From Pseudomonadota bacterium (GTDB taxonomy: Bacteria > Desulfobacterota > Desulfobulbia > Desulfobulbales > Desulfocapsaceae): DNA of 64,000 nucleotides. The notes beneath the pieces are model-generated. The model made no database searches. It worked only from the letters and a program-made list of their open reading frames with translations, and had not been told where the DNA came from. Every line of letters starts with the position of its first letter. The stretch's first letter is position 1. Positions 8,641 through 18,067 of the stretch are shown piece after piece. The stretch lies in the NCBI GenBank assembly GCA_018820855.1, contig JAHJNL010000093.1:44911-108910 (forward strand), in the 5' to 3' direction. A program made the position numbers and the translations under genes.

Positions 8641-9996
8641 CTACTCTTTTATCTCAATAACTCCGCACTCCAGTTTTCCCCGGTGTAGGCGGATTTCAAT
8701 CCTGTCGTCTTTTACAACCTGTCTGCTCTCTCTTATAAGTGTTGCTTTCCCCGTTACAGGATCCAGCCTGCTGGCTATGGCATATCCCCTGGCCAGAGTG
8801 GCAAGGGGGCTGACTGCGTCGAGCAGTGCTGCCTGCCGTCCTAGCGCCATCTTTTTGTTGTCCAGGTTTTGTCGGAACAGATACAGCAGTTTTTCCGTGG
8901 CAAAGTGAAGCCGCTGTTCCTGGATAAGGACTCTGGCGGCCGGAGAATGGCTGTGTAAGCGAAAAGCCAGTTCTTCGCATTGTGCCTGGCGTTTTTCCAG
9001 TTTCTGTCTCATGGTGGCACAGAGGCTTACGTAGGCGTGATCCAGGCGGAGGGTGCCATGGGTGAAAAGAAACTTCATGTCTCCCAGCAGACGACGATTC
9101 TGGTTGATTCGCTGCTCATAGGCGTCCAATCGATCCGACACCGTATATGCCATTTTCTCCAGCAGGTGAGATATCTGCTTTTTCAATTCCATAACATCGG
9201 GAAAAATATGCTCAGCAGCTGCCGTAGGAGTTGCCGCTCGCAGATCTGCACAGAAATCGCTGATGGTGAAATCGACCTCATGACCAATGGCGGAGACCAC
9301 AGGCAACCGTGAAGCAGCTATTGCCCTGGCAAGGATTTCTTCGTTAAAGGCCCATAAATCCTCAAGTGAGCCACCGCCGCGGCAGAGGACAATGATGTCC
9401 GCCGTTTCCATTATCAGGTTTACGGTATCCAAGGCCGCAGCAATCTCTTCTGCCGCACCCGCTCCCTGTACTCGAACCGGGAACACTTTAATGTTGGCCG
9501 GGAAACCTCTCTTTCTCCACACTTTAAGAAAATCGTGTACCGCTGCGCCGCTTGGCGATGTGATAAGGACAACTTCCTTGGGAAAAGAAGGAATTGCCTG
9601 CTTTGTTTCTCTTGCAAAAAGTCCTTCAGCAGCGAGGAGCTTTTTTAACTTTTCAAAGCGCAGCTGCAGGAGACCACTTCCCTGAAAGTCGATGGTATCA
9701 ACTATTATCTGGTAATCCCCACGCGGCTCGTAGACAGAAATGCGTCCATGGCAGATCACCTGCTGACCATCCTCGATGTCTTTTTCCAGATAGTGGAGCT
9801 GTCCTTTAAAGAGGACTGCTCTCAGTTGCGCTCCTTCATCCTTCAGAGTGAAGTAACTGTGTCCGGAAAATGGGCGTTTGAGATTGGAGATCTCGCCTTG
9901 AACCCGAATGAAGCGAAACTTGCTTTCGACCAGATTTTTTAGCTCTCTGGTTAACGAACTGACTGAATAGACAACTGAATGCTCAGTGATAATCAT
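8641..9996 (-). CDS. xseA: Exonuclease VII large subunit
   Basis: XseA is the catalytic subunit of exonuclease VII, which degrades single-stranded DNA in both directions during repair. The 451-residue product has an N-terminal OB-fold (IRVQGEISNLKRPFSGHSYF, roughly residues 30-110). The catalytic domain follows, with the signatures ITSPSGAAVHDFL and VLCRGGGSLEDLWAFNEE, then a long helical region and the C-terminal ATLARGYAI motif. The small subunit gene xseB is not next to it. It runs opposite to its left neighbour, and upstream on its own strand there is a 365-base non-coding gap. Confidence 0.96.
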   Translation of the reverse strand: MIITEHSVVYSVSSLTRELKNLVESKFRFIRVQGEISNLKRPFSGHSYFTLKDEGAQLRAVLFKGQLHYLEKDIEDGQQVICHGRISVYEPRGDYQIIVDTIDFQGSGLLQLRFEKLKKLLAAEGLFARETKQAIPSFPKEVVLITSPSGAAVHDFLKVWRKRGFPANIKVFPVRVQGAGAAEEIAAALDTVNLIMETADIIVLCRGGGSLEDLWAFNEEILARAIAASRLPVVSAIGHEVDFTISDFCADLRAATPTAAAEHIFPDVMELKKQISHLLEKMAYTVSDRLDAYEQRINQNRRLLGDMKFLFTHGTLRLDHAYVSLCATMRQKLEKRQAQCEELAFRLHSHSPAARVLIQEQRLHFATEKLLYLFRQNLDNKKMALGRQAALLDAVSPLATLARGYAIASRLDPVTGKATLIRESRQVVKDDRIEIRLHRGKLECGVIEIKE

Positions 9997-10361
9997 GACT
10001 GGTTACGGAAAATGGGTTGCTATCGGAGGGAAAACCGCGATAATAAGATTTGATGACGTCGTAACAAATTTCCTTCTGTTGTGTTGTTATACAACTCATA
10101 TCATGCCAATGTACTTCAGTGCACCGAAATGATGTGGGTTTTGTACGCTTCGCATTCGGAGCTTTTTATTCAGCCATCTAAACTTTTTAGTTTTTATAAC
10201 GTTATCAGGTTTGAGAATAGACATGGTTGCCAGGATAGAGTAAATTGCAGGGTTTATTTAGTGTTCAGCGTTATTACATGCATTCAATGTTAAGTGAATG
10301 AGAAAGACATTACCATAATGTCTAAATCATAGGTAAAGAAAAAACGGTAGGGGAGAAAAGG
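9997..10361. other. Intergenic stretch between divergent xseA and the TPR gene
   Basis: This 365-base AT-rich gap separates divergent genes and must hold both promoters. I see no convincing conserved gene, RNA or long inverted repeat. An AGGGGAGAAAAGG ribosome site precedes the gene at 10362. Short open frames here have no recognisable relatives. Confidence 0.4.
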
Positions 10362-11054
10362 ATGAGCGAACAGAGTGCGTTTAATCAAAAAGTGGTGGCA
10401 GAGCAGGCCTACAGCGAAACCAGCGGATTGTTGGATCAGCTGAATCTTCCACCCGGAGCAATCCGTTTTATTAGAGGAAATAAAAAGGCCATTCAGATAG
10501 CCGCCGCTGTTGTAATTTTGCTGATTGTTGTCGGTTCTCTCTATAAAAGCTATCGCACCAAACGTTTTGAAAATGCAGCGAGCGGTCTGGCTATGGCTCT
10601 TGAAACAGAAGGCGATGTCAGAACTAAGAATTTACAGCAAGTGACAGATGATTTTTCCGGCACCCCTTCAGCCCTCTGGGCAACCGTAGAACTGGGCCAT
10701 CAGGCCATGAAAGGAAGTTTGTATACTGAGGCCATCAAATATTATTCACAGGTGCTCGAAAAAGTCAGTAACTCAAACCCCATGTATAGTCTGGTCACTT
10801 ATGGACTCGCTCAGGCCAATGAGGCTGCAAAAAACTATGAGGCCGCTGAGGCGACTTATTCAGGTCTTAAAGATACCGAAGGATATAAAGACCTGGGATA
10901 CAAAGGTATGGCGCGAGTTCTGGAAGCACAGGGCAAAAACGATAAAGCGCTGGCAGTTTATGAAGAGTATCTGGGTACCTTTCTCGGAGAGGCACCGGAC
11001 GAGGAAAACAAAAAAACAATCATTGAGAAAATTACTCGACTGCGCGTGAAGTAA
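10362..11054 (+). CDS. Membrane-anchored tetratricopeptide protein (YfgM-like)
   Basis: The 230-residue protein has a cytoplasmic N-terminus of about 45 residues and one membrane segment (about 46-61, IQIAAAVVILLIVVG). A C-terminal helical-repeat region follows, with TPR-like units (TEAIKYYSQVLEK, NYEAAEATYSGL, DKALAVYEEYLG). This arrangement resembles YfgM, which works with the Sec/PpiD periplasmic chaperone network, but the match is by architecture only. It has a strong ribosome site. Its stop overlaps the panC start by one base (TAATG), so it is co-translated with the pantothenate genes, with no known functional link. Confidence 0.8.
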   Translation: MSEQSAFNQKVVAEQAYSETSGLLDQLNLPPGAIRFIRGNKKAIQIAAAVVILLIVVGSLYKSYRTKRFENAASGLAMALETEGDVRTKNLQQVTDDFSGTPSALWATVELGHQAMKGSLYTEAIKYYSQVLEKVSNSNPMYSLVTYGLAQANEAAKNYEAAEATYSGLKDTEGYKDLGYKGMARVLEAQGKNDKALAVYEEYLGTFLGEAPDEENKKTIIEKITRLRVK

Positions 11055-11908
11055 TGAAGGTAATCACCACTCCCAGGGAAATGCAAGCCTTGGTTATCAC
11101 CTGGAAGGGAGAAGGGCTGAAGGTGGGTCTGGTGCCGACCATGGGCTGGTTTCATGAAGGACATCTGTCTCTCATGCGTAAGGCTCGTGAAGTGGCGGAC
11201 AGGGTTGTAGTCAGTCTTTTTGTCAATCCCATGCAATTTGCCCCCACTGAGGACCTGGACAACTACCCCCATGACCTTGAGAGAGATAGAAAACTGGCGG
11301 AAGCAGAGGGCGTTGATGTGCTTTATGCTCCCGAACCAGCTGACATGTATCCTGCTGAGTTTAAGACCAGCGTGCATGTAAGTGGCTTGACCACAGGTTT
11401 ATGCGGGGCCAGCAGGCCTGGTCATTTCGACGGTGTAACGACAGTGGTTGCCAAACTCTTTAACCAGACCCTGCCTCATATTGCCGTCTTTGGAGAAAAG
11501 GATTTCCAGCAACTGGCTGTGATACGGCAGATGGTCAGAGATCTGGATTTTCCCATTGAGATCATCGGTCATGCAATCGTTCGCGAACAAAGTGGGCTGG
11601 CCATGAGCTCTCGTAACACCTATCTCAAAGAAGACGAGATGGAAGCAGCCCATTCCCTGGCCAAGGCAATAGTGCAAGCCCAACATCTGGTTGGGCAAAA
11701 CAAAAATCTTTCTCCGGATCAGATAAAAGAGGAAGTCACTGGAATCATTCTCAGTTACCCCCAGTGTACAATAGATTACGTTGAGATCCTTGACCGATCC
11801 AGCCTGCAGCCTTGCGAGCGGATCAGTTCCGAAAGTGTGCTGGTACTTGCCGTAAAAATTAATCAGCGCATTCGTTTAATAGATAATTCCACCTTAGTAG
11901 GTAATTGA
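11054..11908 (+). CDS. panC: Pantothenate synthetase
   Basis: PanC joins pantoate and beta-alanine using ATP, the last step of vitamin B5 synthesis. The 284-residue protein has the nucleotidyltransferase HIGH-type motif HEGHLSLM (H34 and H37), the pantoate-binding [19 protein letters not shown] segment (here [10 protein letters not shown]), FGEKDFQQL, and SGLAMSSRN as the KMSKS-like loop. It is coupled to the TPR gene upstream and one base from panD downstream. PanD supplies its beta-alanine, so the two-gene unit is metabolically coherent. The pantoate-forming genes panB and panE are not in the window. Confidence 0.97.
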   Translation: MKVITTPREMQALVITWKGEGLKVGLVPTMGWFHEGHLSLMRKAREVADRVVVSLFVNPMQFAPTEDLDNYPHDLERDRKLAEAEGVDVLYAPEPADMYPAEFKTSVHVSGLTTGLCGASRPGHFDGVTTVVAKLFNQTLPHIAVFGEKDFQQLAVIRQMVRDLDFPIEIIGHAIVREQSGLAMSSRNTYLKEDEMEAAHSLAKAIVQAQHLVGQNKNLSPDQIKEEVTGIILSYPQCTIDYVEILDRSSLQPCERISSESVLVLAVKINQRIRLIDNSTLVGN

Positions 11909-11909
11909 T

Positions 11910-12272
11910 ATGTTGCGTCAAATGCTCAGGGCCAAGCTCCACAGGGCCACTATTACTCAGGCAAACCTGGATTACGAGGGAAGCCTGACAGTCGACAGAG
12001 ATCTACTCGATGCCGTAGGGATTCTTCCCTTTGAGCGCGTAAAGATCTATAATATTAATAATGGGGAACGCTTTGACACGTATGCCATTGAAGGGGAGGC
12101 AGGATCAGGCGTCATCGGTCTAAATGGTGCTGCTGCTCGAAAAGGGATGGTTGGAGACCTCGTTATTATTGTGACCTTTGGATTCTATCCCGACAGTGAG
12201 CTTGATGGGTTTCATCCTGATATTGCTCTGCTCGACGAAAATAATAAAATAAAAAAAATGCTGACCAGATAA
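11910..12272 (+). CDS. panD: Aspartate 1-decarboxylase proenzyme
   Basis: PanD decarboxylates aspartate to beta-alanine and uses a pyruvoyl group made by self-cleavage. The 120-residue proenzyme shows the cleavage site G24-S25 in YEGSLTVD, the same residue numbers as the E. coli enzyme, followed by [16 protein letters not shown] and the conserved loop GLNGAAARK. The ATG at 11910 follows the panC stop by one base. It is the third member of the TPR-panC-panD unit. No hairpin with a T-run follows immediately. Confidence 0.97.
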   Translation: MLRQMLRAKLHRATITQANLDYEGSLTVDRDLLDAVGILPFERVKIYNINNGERFDTYAIEGEAGSGVIGLNGAAARKGMVGDLVIIVTFGFYPDSELDGFHPDIALLDENNKIKKMLTR

Positions 12273-12319
12273 CGTTGTCATACAATCAATACTAATCCGG
12301 CTTTGCTACGCATAGCAGG

Positions 12320-12370
12320 CCAGGCACCCTGCATAAAAACGTAGTTGCTGTCAGCAGGGTGCGTGCCTGG
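12320..12370. repeat. Inverted repeat (imperfect hairpin)
   Basis: The arm CCAGGCACCCTGC (12320-12332) is matched by an inverted, slightly longer arm at 12354-12370 (GCAGGGTGCGTGCCTGG). About 21 bases lie between them and the right arm carries a short extra bulge. It lies between panD and the DegT gene. No T-run follows on +, so it is either a weak terminator needing other factors or a small repeat element. Confidence 0.5.
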
Positions 12371-12467
12371 AAGAAAATGCTCTTTGGGCGCTGTGTGCAC
12401 TGCCAATAGTCGCAACCTGAATTTCATTAATAAAAATATAAACAATTTTGTAATAAGGAGTATAGCT

Positions 12468-13670
12468 ATGCCCGGTTTTGAAGTTTTCGGAGATGAAGAA
12501 AAGAAGGAAATAATGGATGTTCTGGAGACAGGAGTCCTCTTTCGCTATGAGTTTGGCGACAAGCGTAAGGGAGTCTATAAGGTTCTGGAATTTGAAAAGA
12601 AGTTTGCAGGTTACTGCGGTGCCGGTTTTGGTCAGGCAGTCACCTCAGGGACCGCTGCGCTGAAGGTTGCCCTGGCAGCTTTGGGTGTGGGACCTGGTGA
12701 TGAGGTAATTACCCAGGGATTCACCTTTGTTGCCACCTGGGAAGCTATCCTCGATGTCGGTGCCATCCCTGTCTTTACCGAAGTAGATGACACCCTGAAC
12801 ATGGACCCTGCCGATCTTGCCGCAAAAATTACAGATAAAACCAAGTGTATTATTCCTGTTCATATGCTTGGCGCTCAGGCACGCATTGCAGAGATAATTG
12901 CAATTGCCGCGAAACATAATATTCCTGTCCTTGAAGATACTGCTCAGGCAGCAGGAGGGCGGATCAACGGTCAGCATCTTGGCACATTCGGTCAGTGCGG
13001 AACTTTTTCTTTTGATTCAGTAAAGACCATGACCACTGGTGAAGGCGGCATGATCATCACCAATGATGAAAAGATGTGGCGGACCATGTCTGAATACCAT
13101 GATCATGGACATGACCATGCTGTTAATCCTGGTGGACGTGGTGGCGAGGGGCGCAGTTTTATCGGATTTAATTACCGGATGATGGAACTGCAGGGGGCAA
13201 TGGGCATTGCGCAGCTGGCAAAGCTCGATTCAATGATCGTAGCCCAGAAGGCCAATAAGAAACGCCTGCGTGATGCAGCATCGGCCATACCCGGAGTGAA
13301 ATTCCGTACTCTGGTGGATGAGGCCGGTGACACCGCAACCTTTTTCGCCTTTATTCTGGAGTCTGCTGAACAGTGCAGCAAGGTGAATAAAGTTCTGGCA
13401 GCTGAAGGAGTGGGAGCCATTAATTTCAGTGAGAACACCTGGCATTTCTATCCTAAATGGGAACACCTGCTTGCAGGGTCAACGACGGCCACAGGCGGCT
13501 GGCCGTTTGCCGAGCCTGGTGGAAAACGCAGGGTGATCTACGACCCTCAGGCCTTACCAAAGTCTGCGGATCTCATGTCCAGGACTCTGGTGTACCCGGT
13601 GTCCATCAAGATGAGTGAAGAGCAGTTAGATAAAATTTGCCAGGCCCTGGCAAAAGCAGCAAAAGCCTGA
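12468..13670 (+). CDS. DegT/DnrJ/EryC1/StrS-family aminotransferase
   Basis: The 400-residue protein is a PLP-dependent sugar-aminotransferase-family enzyme. It has the N-terminal substrate region, SGTAALKVALAALGVGPGDEVI, the EDTAQAAGG motif and the PLP lysine in FDSVKTMTTGEGGM. Such enzymes put an amino group on nucleotide-linked keto-sugars, but some members act on other keto substrates. There are no sugar-nucleotide genes nearby, so the substrate is unknown. The frame is open 41 codons upstream, but the ATG at 12468 has a good TAAGGAG site eight bases before it. The His-rich stretch YHDHGHDH in the middle is unusual and could bind metal. A strong terminator follows. Confidence 0.88.
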   Translation: MPGFEVFGDEEKKEIMDVLETGVLFRYEFGDKRKGVYKVLEFEKKFAGYCGAGFGQAVTSGTAALKVALAALGVGPGDEVITQGFTFVATWEAILDVGAIPVFTEVDDTLNMDPADLAAKITDKTKCIIPVHMLGAQARIAEIIAIAAKHNIPVLEDTAQAAGGRINGQHLGTFGQCGTFSFDSVKTMTTGEGGMIITNDEKMWRTMSEYHDHGHDHAVNPGGRGGEGRSFIGFNYRMMELQGAMGIAQLAKLDSMIVAQKANKKRLRDAASAIPGVKFRTLVDEAGDTATFFAFILESAEQCSKVNKVLAAEGVGAINFSENTWHFYPKWEHLLAGSTTATGGWPFAEPGGKRRVIYDPQALPKSADLMSRTLVYPVSIKMSEEQLDKICQALAKAAKA

Positions 13671-13688
13671 TCAAAAGCCAAAAAAAAA

Positions 13689-13719
13689 GGGTGATGGAGA
13701 AAACTCCATCACCCTTTTT
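13689..13719 (+). terminator. Intrinsic terminator after the aminotransferase gene
   Basis: The perfect 11-bp stem GGGTGATGGAG / CTCCATCACCC with an AAAA loop is followed by TTTTT. A run of A before the left arm means it can also stop transcription from the convergent SleB-like gene. It sits 19 bases after the aminotransferase stop. Confidence 0.93.
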
Positions 13720-13760
13720 GGTCGTTAGATCTTTAACCTTCAGCCTTTTTAGCTGTAGTT

Positions 13761-14123
13761 TTACTTGTAGAACTTATGCCTTCCGTATTGCTCAATATAG
13801 GTGACATCGGAAGTCCAGTATGGATCAATATTGTCAAGATGGTAATAGGTGGCACCTGCAGTAAAGTCTGCAGTGTTCAGGGCAATATAGACTGACTTCA
13901 TGCACTGAAAAAATGCCTTGGGATCTTCGGGGATAAAGGAATCTTTCTGTTGAATCCAGCTGAACTGATAGGGCTGGGTCACTACATTTTTGATGCTGAG
14001 ATGTTTTTGAGCGGCTCGATTCAAGGTGACGTGGGCAACGGCCACCTGACCAATTTCAGGTTCCGATCGTGCTTCATGGTAAACATTCAGAGTAAGCCAG
14101 AGCAGTCCTTCCAGAAATGTCAT
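13761..14123 (-). CDS. SleB-like cell wall hydrolase
   Basis: The 120-residue product matches the Hydrolase_2 (SleB/CwlJ) catalytic domain, which cuts peptidoglycan glycan strands. The catalytic Glu is in NVYHEARSE, followed by the typical GQVAVAHVTLNRA helix, QPYQFSW and GATYYH. The protein is only the catalytic domain, without signal peptide or wall-binding module, which is more like phage or CwlJ-type forms than exported SleB. The start at 14123 has a good GGAG site (GAAGGAGAAACGC before the ATG). It converges on the aminotransferase gene across a bidirectional terminator. Confidence 0.85.
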   Translation of the reverse strand: MTFLEGLLWLTLNVYHEARSEPEIGQVAVAHVTLNRAAQKHLSIKNVVTQPYQFSWIQQKDSFIPEDPKAFFQCMKSVYIALNTADFTAGATYYHLDNIDPYWTSDVTYIEQYGRHKFYK

Positions 14124-14465
14124 TGCGTTTCTCCTTCATTCCAGTTCTCGGAAAAATGCTTCCGGCGGGATCAAAATACTCCCCTGTTAAAGAAGTGAGG
14201 TCCTGTGAACTTGTTCCACAGGATGAACCCGTAAAGTCTCTTCTATTTGGACCAGTAATTTTTACATAATAATCATTTCTAGTCAAGCAAAAACTTTAAG
14301 ACTCCGTTTTATCGTTAGCAAATGCAGGTATAACTAATTTATATTATGAAAAATGTTTTTAAAAATCTACTCTGCACTAGTCATCTGCCTGAGCCTGACA
14401 TTTATCATTTTTTTTATTATACACTATCTCACAAATTTTATACAATAATCGAGAGAGGATAAATC
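14124..14465. other. Intergenic stretch between divergent SleB-like gene and recD2
   Basis: This 342-base AT-rich gap lies between divergent genes. It contains a small inverted repeat TCCTGTG / CACAGGA (14201-14223). The rest is low in GC and could hold the promoters of both genes. I see no gene. Confidence 0.4.
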
Positions 14466-16943
14466 GTGCGTCAAGGGGTAGTCACTGAAACCATTCAGGG
14501 AATTGTAGAACGGGTCACATTCCATAATGAGGCAAACGGCTGGAGTGTGCTCCGGGTCAAATGTTTCAATGAGTTTGAACCGGTTACCGTAATAGTTCAT
14601 CAAACCAAGGTGTTTGCCGGTGCCACCATGAAGTTTTTCGGCTCCTGGGCTAATCACCCGAAATTCGGCAGACAATTTTCAGCAGATCGGGCTGAAGAGC
14701 GGAAACCTGCCTCTGCCGCAGCCCTTGAAAAGTATCTCGGCTCCGGACTGATCAAGGGGGTAGGGCCGAAAACCGCCAGAAGAATTGTTTCTCACTTCGG
14801 CGACCAGACCCTGCCTGTTTTTGAAGGACGAATCAGCGAGTTGCTCAAGGTTCCAGGCATTGCTGAAAAAAAGCTCGAAGGGATTCGAGAGGCATGGGAG
14901 GAACACAAGGCGATTCGTGATGTTATGCTGTTTCTTCAGGGACATGGCATTTCAACCCTGTTTGCTGTGCGAATTTTCAAGAAATACGGGGAGCAGGCTA
15001 TTGCCCTGGTCACTGAAAATCCGTACCGTTTGGCGAATGATTTTTACGGGATAGGCTTTTTTTCAGCAGATAAAGTCGCCCTGTCTCTGGGGATTGAAAA
15101 AAACGCCCCCATCCGCATCTTTGCTGCCATCAGGCATATTCTGGCTGCATCCAGGGAGCAGGGGCATTGCTATCTCACCATTGATCAGATTCATGGAGGA
15201 GTCAAGCAGCTGCTCGATCTGGATCTGACAGGCCTTCTTGAAACCTACCTTCAGCTCATGGAACAGGAACGGCATCTGAAACGGCGTCTCCTTGTTCAGA
15301 AAGACCATTCCCAGCTCCCCTGTTATTACTCAAAATCTCTCTATTTTGATGAAAAAGATACAGCAGAAGCCCTCCATGCCCTTTGCCGTCCCATTGCTGT
15401 AGATGAAGGACGTGTCAGTAAGTGGCTTGATGACTATGGCCGTACACAGCACATTACCCTGAGTCCTGAACAGGAGAGTGCCGTAAGAGGGATAGTATCG
15501 TGCGGCTGTTCGATTCTTACCGGTGGACCGGGCTGCGGAAAAACCACCACCACCAAAACCTTGGTCAAACTTTTCCTGACCATGGATAAAGAGGTCCTGC
15601 TGGCTGCGCCCACAGGACGAGCGGCTCAACGCATGGAAGAGGTGATAGGCCTGGAGGCAAAAACCATTCATCGACTGCTGGAGTTTCAGAGCGGCTCATT
15701 CAAGAGAAACAAAGAGAATCCCTTACCTGGAGATGTTTTGGTGCTGGATGAATGTTCCATGCTCGACATCAGCCTCAGTGCCGCCTTGCTCTCCGCCATG
15801 CCTGTGGGTGGGCAGCTGGTGCTGGTGGGAGATGCCGACCAGCTACCTTCTGTGGGAGCCGGAAATGTCCTTGGCGATCTCCTGACCTCGAGGGTGGTTC
15901 CATCCTTTACCTTGAAAACGGTTTTTCGACAGGCCCAGGAATCACATATCATTTCCTATGCCCACGATATCAATAACGGTAAAATTCCGAAAATTCCTTC
16001 ACCGTTTAAATCGCCGGCACTCTGGCAGGAACAAAGGGACTGCCTCTTTATCGATTCCAACGAGGCCACCCAGGAACAGCTGAGAGTCATTGCCAGGGCC
16101 AAGGAACAGCTTCAGCTCACGGAAAGGGAAGCCGAATTCGGAGAAGAACGGTTGTTCTCACAGGAAGAGACTGCTCAGGCAGAAAAGATGTCTTCCCCAA
16201 CTGTCGCACCCGGCAAATATGATCATATCAATTTCGGCTTACTGCAGACGGCTGAAAACAAGGCAGACGAATTGCGGGCAGTTCTCAAGCAGGTTCATCC
16301 CTGGTCCTCCCTCTACTATGGACTCACTGCCGAACAGGTGATTTTGCGGCTCTATACCGAGTGGATTCCCAAATATTTCGGAGTATCCTGCGAGATTCAG
16401 GTTCTTTCTCCCATGAACAGGGCCAGCCTCGGTACAGTCAAACTCAATGAGTCCTTGCAGACAGCTGTCAATCCGGCCAATAACGATAAAGCACAGGTTA
16501 GCCTTGGTGAGAGAATTTTTCGTGTCGGTGACCGGGTGATTCATCGTAAAAACAACTATGACCTTGGCGTGTACAATGGGGATATCGGAGAGATTATTGC
16601 AATAAACTCCATTGAGCTCACCTGCGTCGTCCGTTTTTTTTCCGACAAGCGAGAAGTGGAATACCAGCGCGATCAGATCAGCGAACTGGAACTGGCTTAT
16701 GCCATCAGCATCCATAAATCACAGGGCAGTGAATTCGATTGCGTTATCATTCCTCTTGTCTCCCAGCACTATAAGATGCTATTCAGAAATCTGATATATA
16801 CCGGACTTACCAGGGCTAAAAAGCTTGCAGTTTTTGTGGGAACCAGGCAGGCTCTGACCATGGCCATTCGTAATATGGACACGGCCACACGCCAGACGGC
16901 CCTGCCTCTCTTGCTGCAGGAGCTTCAACAGAACACACTGTAA
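14466..16943 (+). CDS. recD2: RecD2-type ATP-dependent DNA helicase
   Basis: RecD2 is a 5'-3' superfamily 1B helicase used in DNA repair without RecBC. The 825-residue product has an N-terminal OB-like region and helix-hairpin-helix (GSGLIKGVGPKTARRIVSHFG, near 90-115). Walker A is TGGPGCGKTTTTKT (near 350), Walker B DVLVLDECSMLD, then QLVLVGDADQLPSVGAG and FRQAQESHII. The C-terminal UvrD-like region has AYAISIHKSQGSEFD near 755. Residues of about 520-600 are a Glu/Gln-rich segment that looks longer than in typical RecD2. The start is GTG at 14466 with a GAGAGGATAA site. Confidence 0.94.
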   Translation: MRQGVVTETIQGIVERVTFHNEANGWSVLRVKCFNEFEPVTVIVHQTKVFAGATMKFFGSWANHPKFGRQFSADRAEERKPASAAALEKYLGSGLIKGVGPKTARRIVSHFGDQTLPVFEGRISELLKVPGIAEKKLEGIREAWEEHKAIRDVMLFLQGHGISTLFAVRIFKKYGEQAIALVTENPYRLANDFYGIGFFSADKVALSLGIEKNAPIRIFAAIRHILAASREQGHCYLTIDQIHGGVKQLLDLDLTGLLETYLQLMEQERHLKRRLLVQKDHSQLPCYYSKSLYFDEKDTAEALHALCRPIAVDEGRVSKWLDDYGRTQHITLSPEQESAVRGIVSCGCSILTGGPGCGKTTTTKTLVKLFLTMDKEVLLAAPTGRAAQRMEEVIGLEAKTIHRLLEFQSGSFKRNKENPLPGDVLVLDECSMLDISLSAALLSAMPVGGQLVLVGDADQLPSVGAGNVLGDLLTSRVVPSFTLKTVFRQAQESHIISYAHDINNGKIPKIPSPFKSPALWQEQRDCLFIDSNEATQEQLRVIARAKEQLQLTEREAEFGEERLFSQEETAQAEKMSSPTVAPGKYDHINFGLLQTAENKADELRAVLKQVHPWSSLYYGLTAEQVILRLYTEWIPKYFGVSCEIQVLSPMNRASLGTVKLNESLQTAVNPANNDKAQVSLGERIFRVGDRVIHRKNNYDLGVYNGDIGEIIAINSIELTCVVRFFSDKREVEYQRDQISELELAYAISIHKSQGSEFDCVIIPLVSQHYKMLFRNLIYTGLTRAKKLAVFVGTRQALTMAIRNMDTATRQTALPLLLQELQQNTL

Positions 16944-16987
16944 CAGAATCTTTTTAATATAACTTTTTCGATGGCTGAGGAAAAAAT

Positions 16988-17425
16988 ATGGACTACAGGA
17001 CAGGATCCATCGGGCGGGTACTGACGATACGATTTGATCATGGTGATGACCTGCTGGAAGGTCTGAAAGAGATTATCCTGACAGAAAAAATCAAAAGCGG
17101 ATGGTTTCAGATTCTTGGTGGTATACAACAGGCCGGGGTTGTCACCGGTCCAAAAGAACCTGTCATGCCACCTGATCCTGTGTGGCGAGATGTCGACGAG
17201 GCCCGCGAAGTGCTGGGCAGCGGTTCGGTACATATGGATAGAGAGGAACCCCGGATTCATCTGCACGCGGCCATGGGGCATCATGGAGACACCCTCACGG
17301 CCTGTATTCGCAAAAACACCAAGGTGTATCTCATTCTGGAGGTAATTCTCTTTGAGCTCCAGGGGATTGAGGCTGGCAGGCCATGGTATGAAGAGGGCGG
17401 CTTTAACAGATTGACCTTTACCTGA
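16988..17425 (+). CDS. PPC (DUF296) domain protein
   Basis: The 145-residue protein is a single PPC/PCC domain, the plant and prokaryote conserved fold first seen in AT-hook proteins. It carries GWFQILGGIQQAGVV and the family His motif RIHLHAAMGHHGDTLTACI, which usually coordinates a metal in trimeric bacterial members. The true job of the bacterial stand-alone proteins is not settled; DNA binding is only assumed from plant relatives. It follows recD2 by 44 bases on the same strand and precedes darP, so all three may be co-transcribed. Confidence 0.88.
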   Translation: MDYRTGSIGRVLTIRFDHGDDLLEGLKEIILTEKIKSGWFQILGGIQQAGVVTGPKEPVMPPDPVWRDVDEAREVLGSGSVHMDREEPRIHLHAAMGHHGDTLTACIRKNTKVYLILEVILFELQGIEAGRPWYEEGGFNRLTFT

Positions 17426-17458
17426 ACAATAAAAACTCTACACAAAAAATGAGATAAT

Positions 17459-18019
17459 ATGGCAGAATTAATAAGTAAATCAGAACAAAAACGTATTTAT
17501 AAGCAGGTGGAAGAACTAGCCAGAGAATTGGCAGACCTTTCGGATAAGGACTTGAAGAAATTTCCCGGCGGCCCGGTGATCCACGAAGAGATCATTGCCA
17601 CCCGTGGACTCAAGGGTGGATCAAGAAAACGGCAAATCAAATATCTTGCCAAAGTCCTACGCCAGGGCCCTCTTGAAGAAATATATCTCTTTGTCACCCA
17701 AAGGAAAGGCTCGAGTCTGCATGCAAAAAAGCAGTTTCATGCAGCGGAAAGAATACGTGACACCCTGATCAATGAGGCCATGGAGGTCCAACAGCAAGGT
17801 TTTTCTCAGCGAATTCCCTTTGAGCCAAATTGGAAAAGCGATTTTATTGTTGAAATTCTTGACGAGTACCCGGGCATGGATCAAGATGAAATTCGCAGGG
17901 TTATTCATCAGTACGTGACTACTCGCAACAAGCTCCATTACCGGGAACTTTTCAGAGTGATAAAGGCTGCAGTGGACATGAAAGAACGGTTGGAAAAAGC
18001 AGGGGAGAGGACTGAGTGA
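17459..18019 (+). CDS. darP: DarP (YjgA, DUF615) ribosome assembly factor
   Basis: The 186-residue, highly charged protein matches the YjgA/DUF615 family, renamed DarP for its part in late 50S ribosomal subunit assembly. Family signatures are the start SKSEQKRIYKQVEELARELADLS, the RGLKGGSRKRQIKYLAK segment (both visible as conserved blocks) and the helical C-terminus with RNKLHYRELFRVI. Most known members come from gamma- and betaproteobacteria. Here it stands in a short + strand run with recD2 and the PPC gene. Confidence 0.87.
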   Translation: MAELISKSEQKRIYKQVEELARELADLSDKDLKKFPGGPVIHEEIIATRGLKGGSRKRQIKYLAKVLRQGPLEEIYLFVTQRKGSSLHAKKQFHAAERIRDTLINEAMEVQQQGFSQRIPFEPNWKSDFIVEILDEYPGMDQDEIRRVIHQYVTTRNKLHYRELFRVIKAAVDMKERLEKAGERTE

Positions 18020-18067
18020 AGATGTGCGTATCCCTTTTTTCATTTTTTAAGCAAAAAGGAGAAGAAT

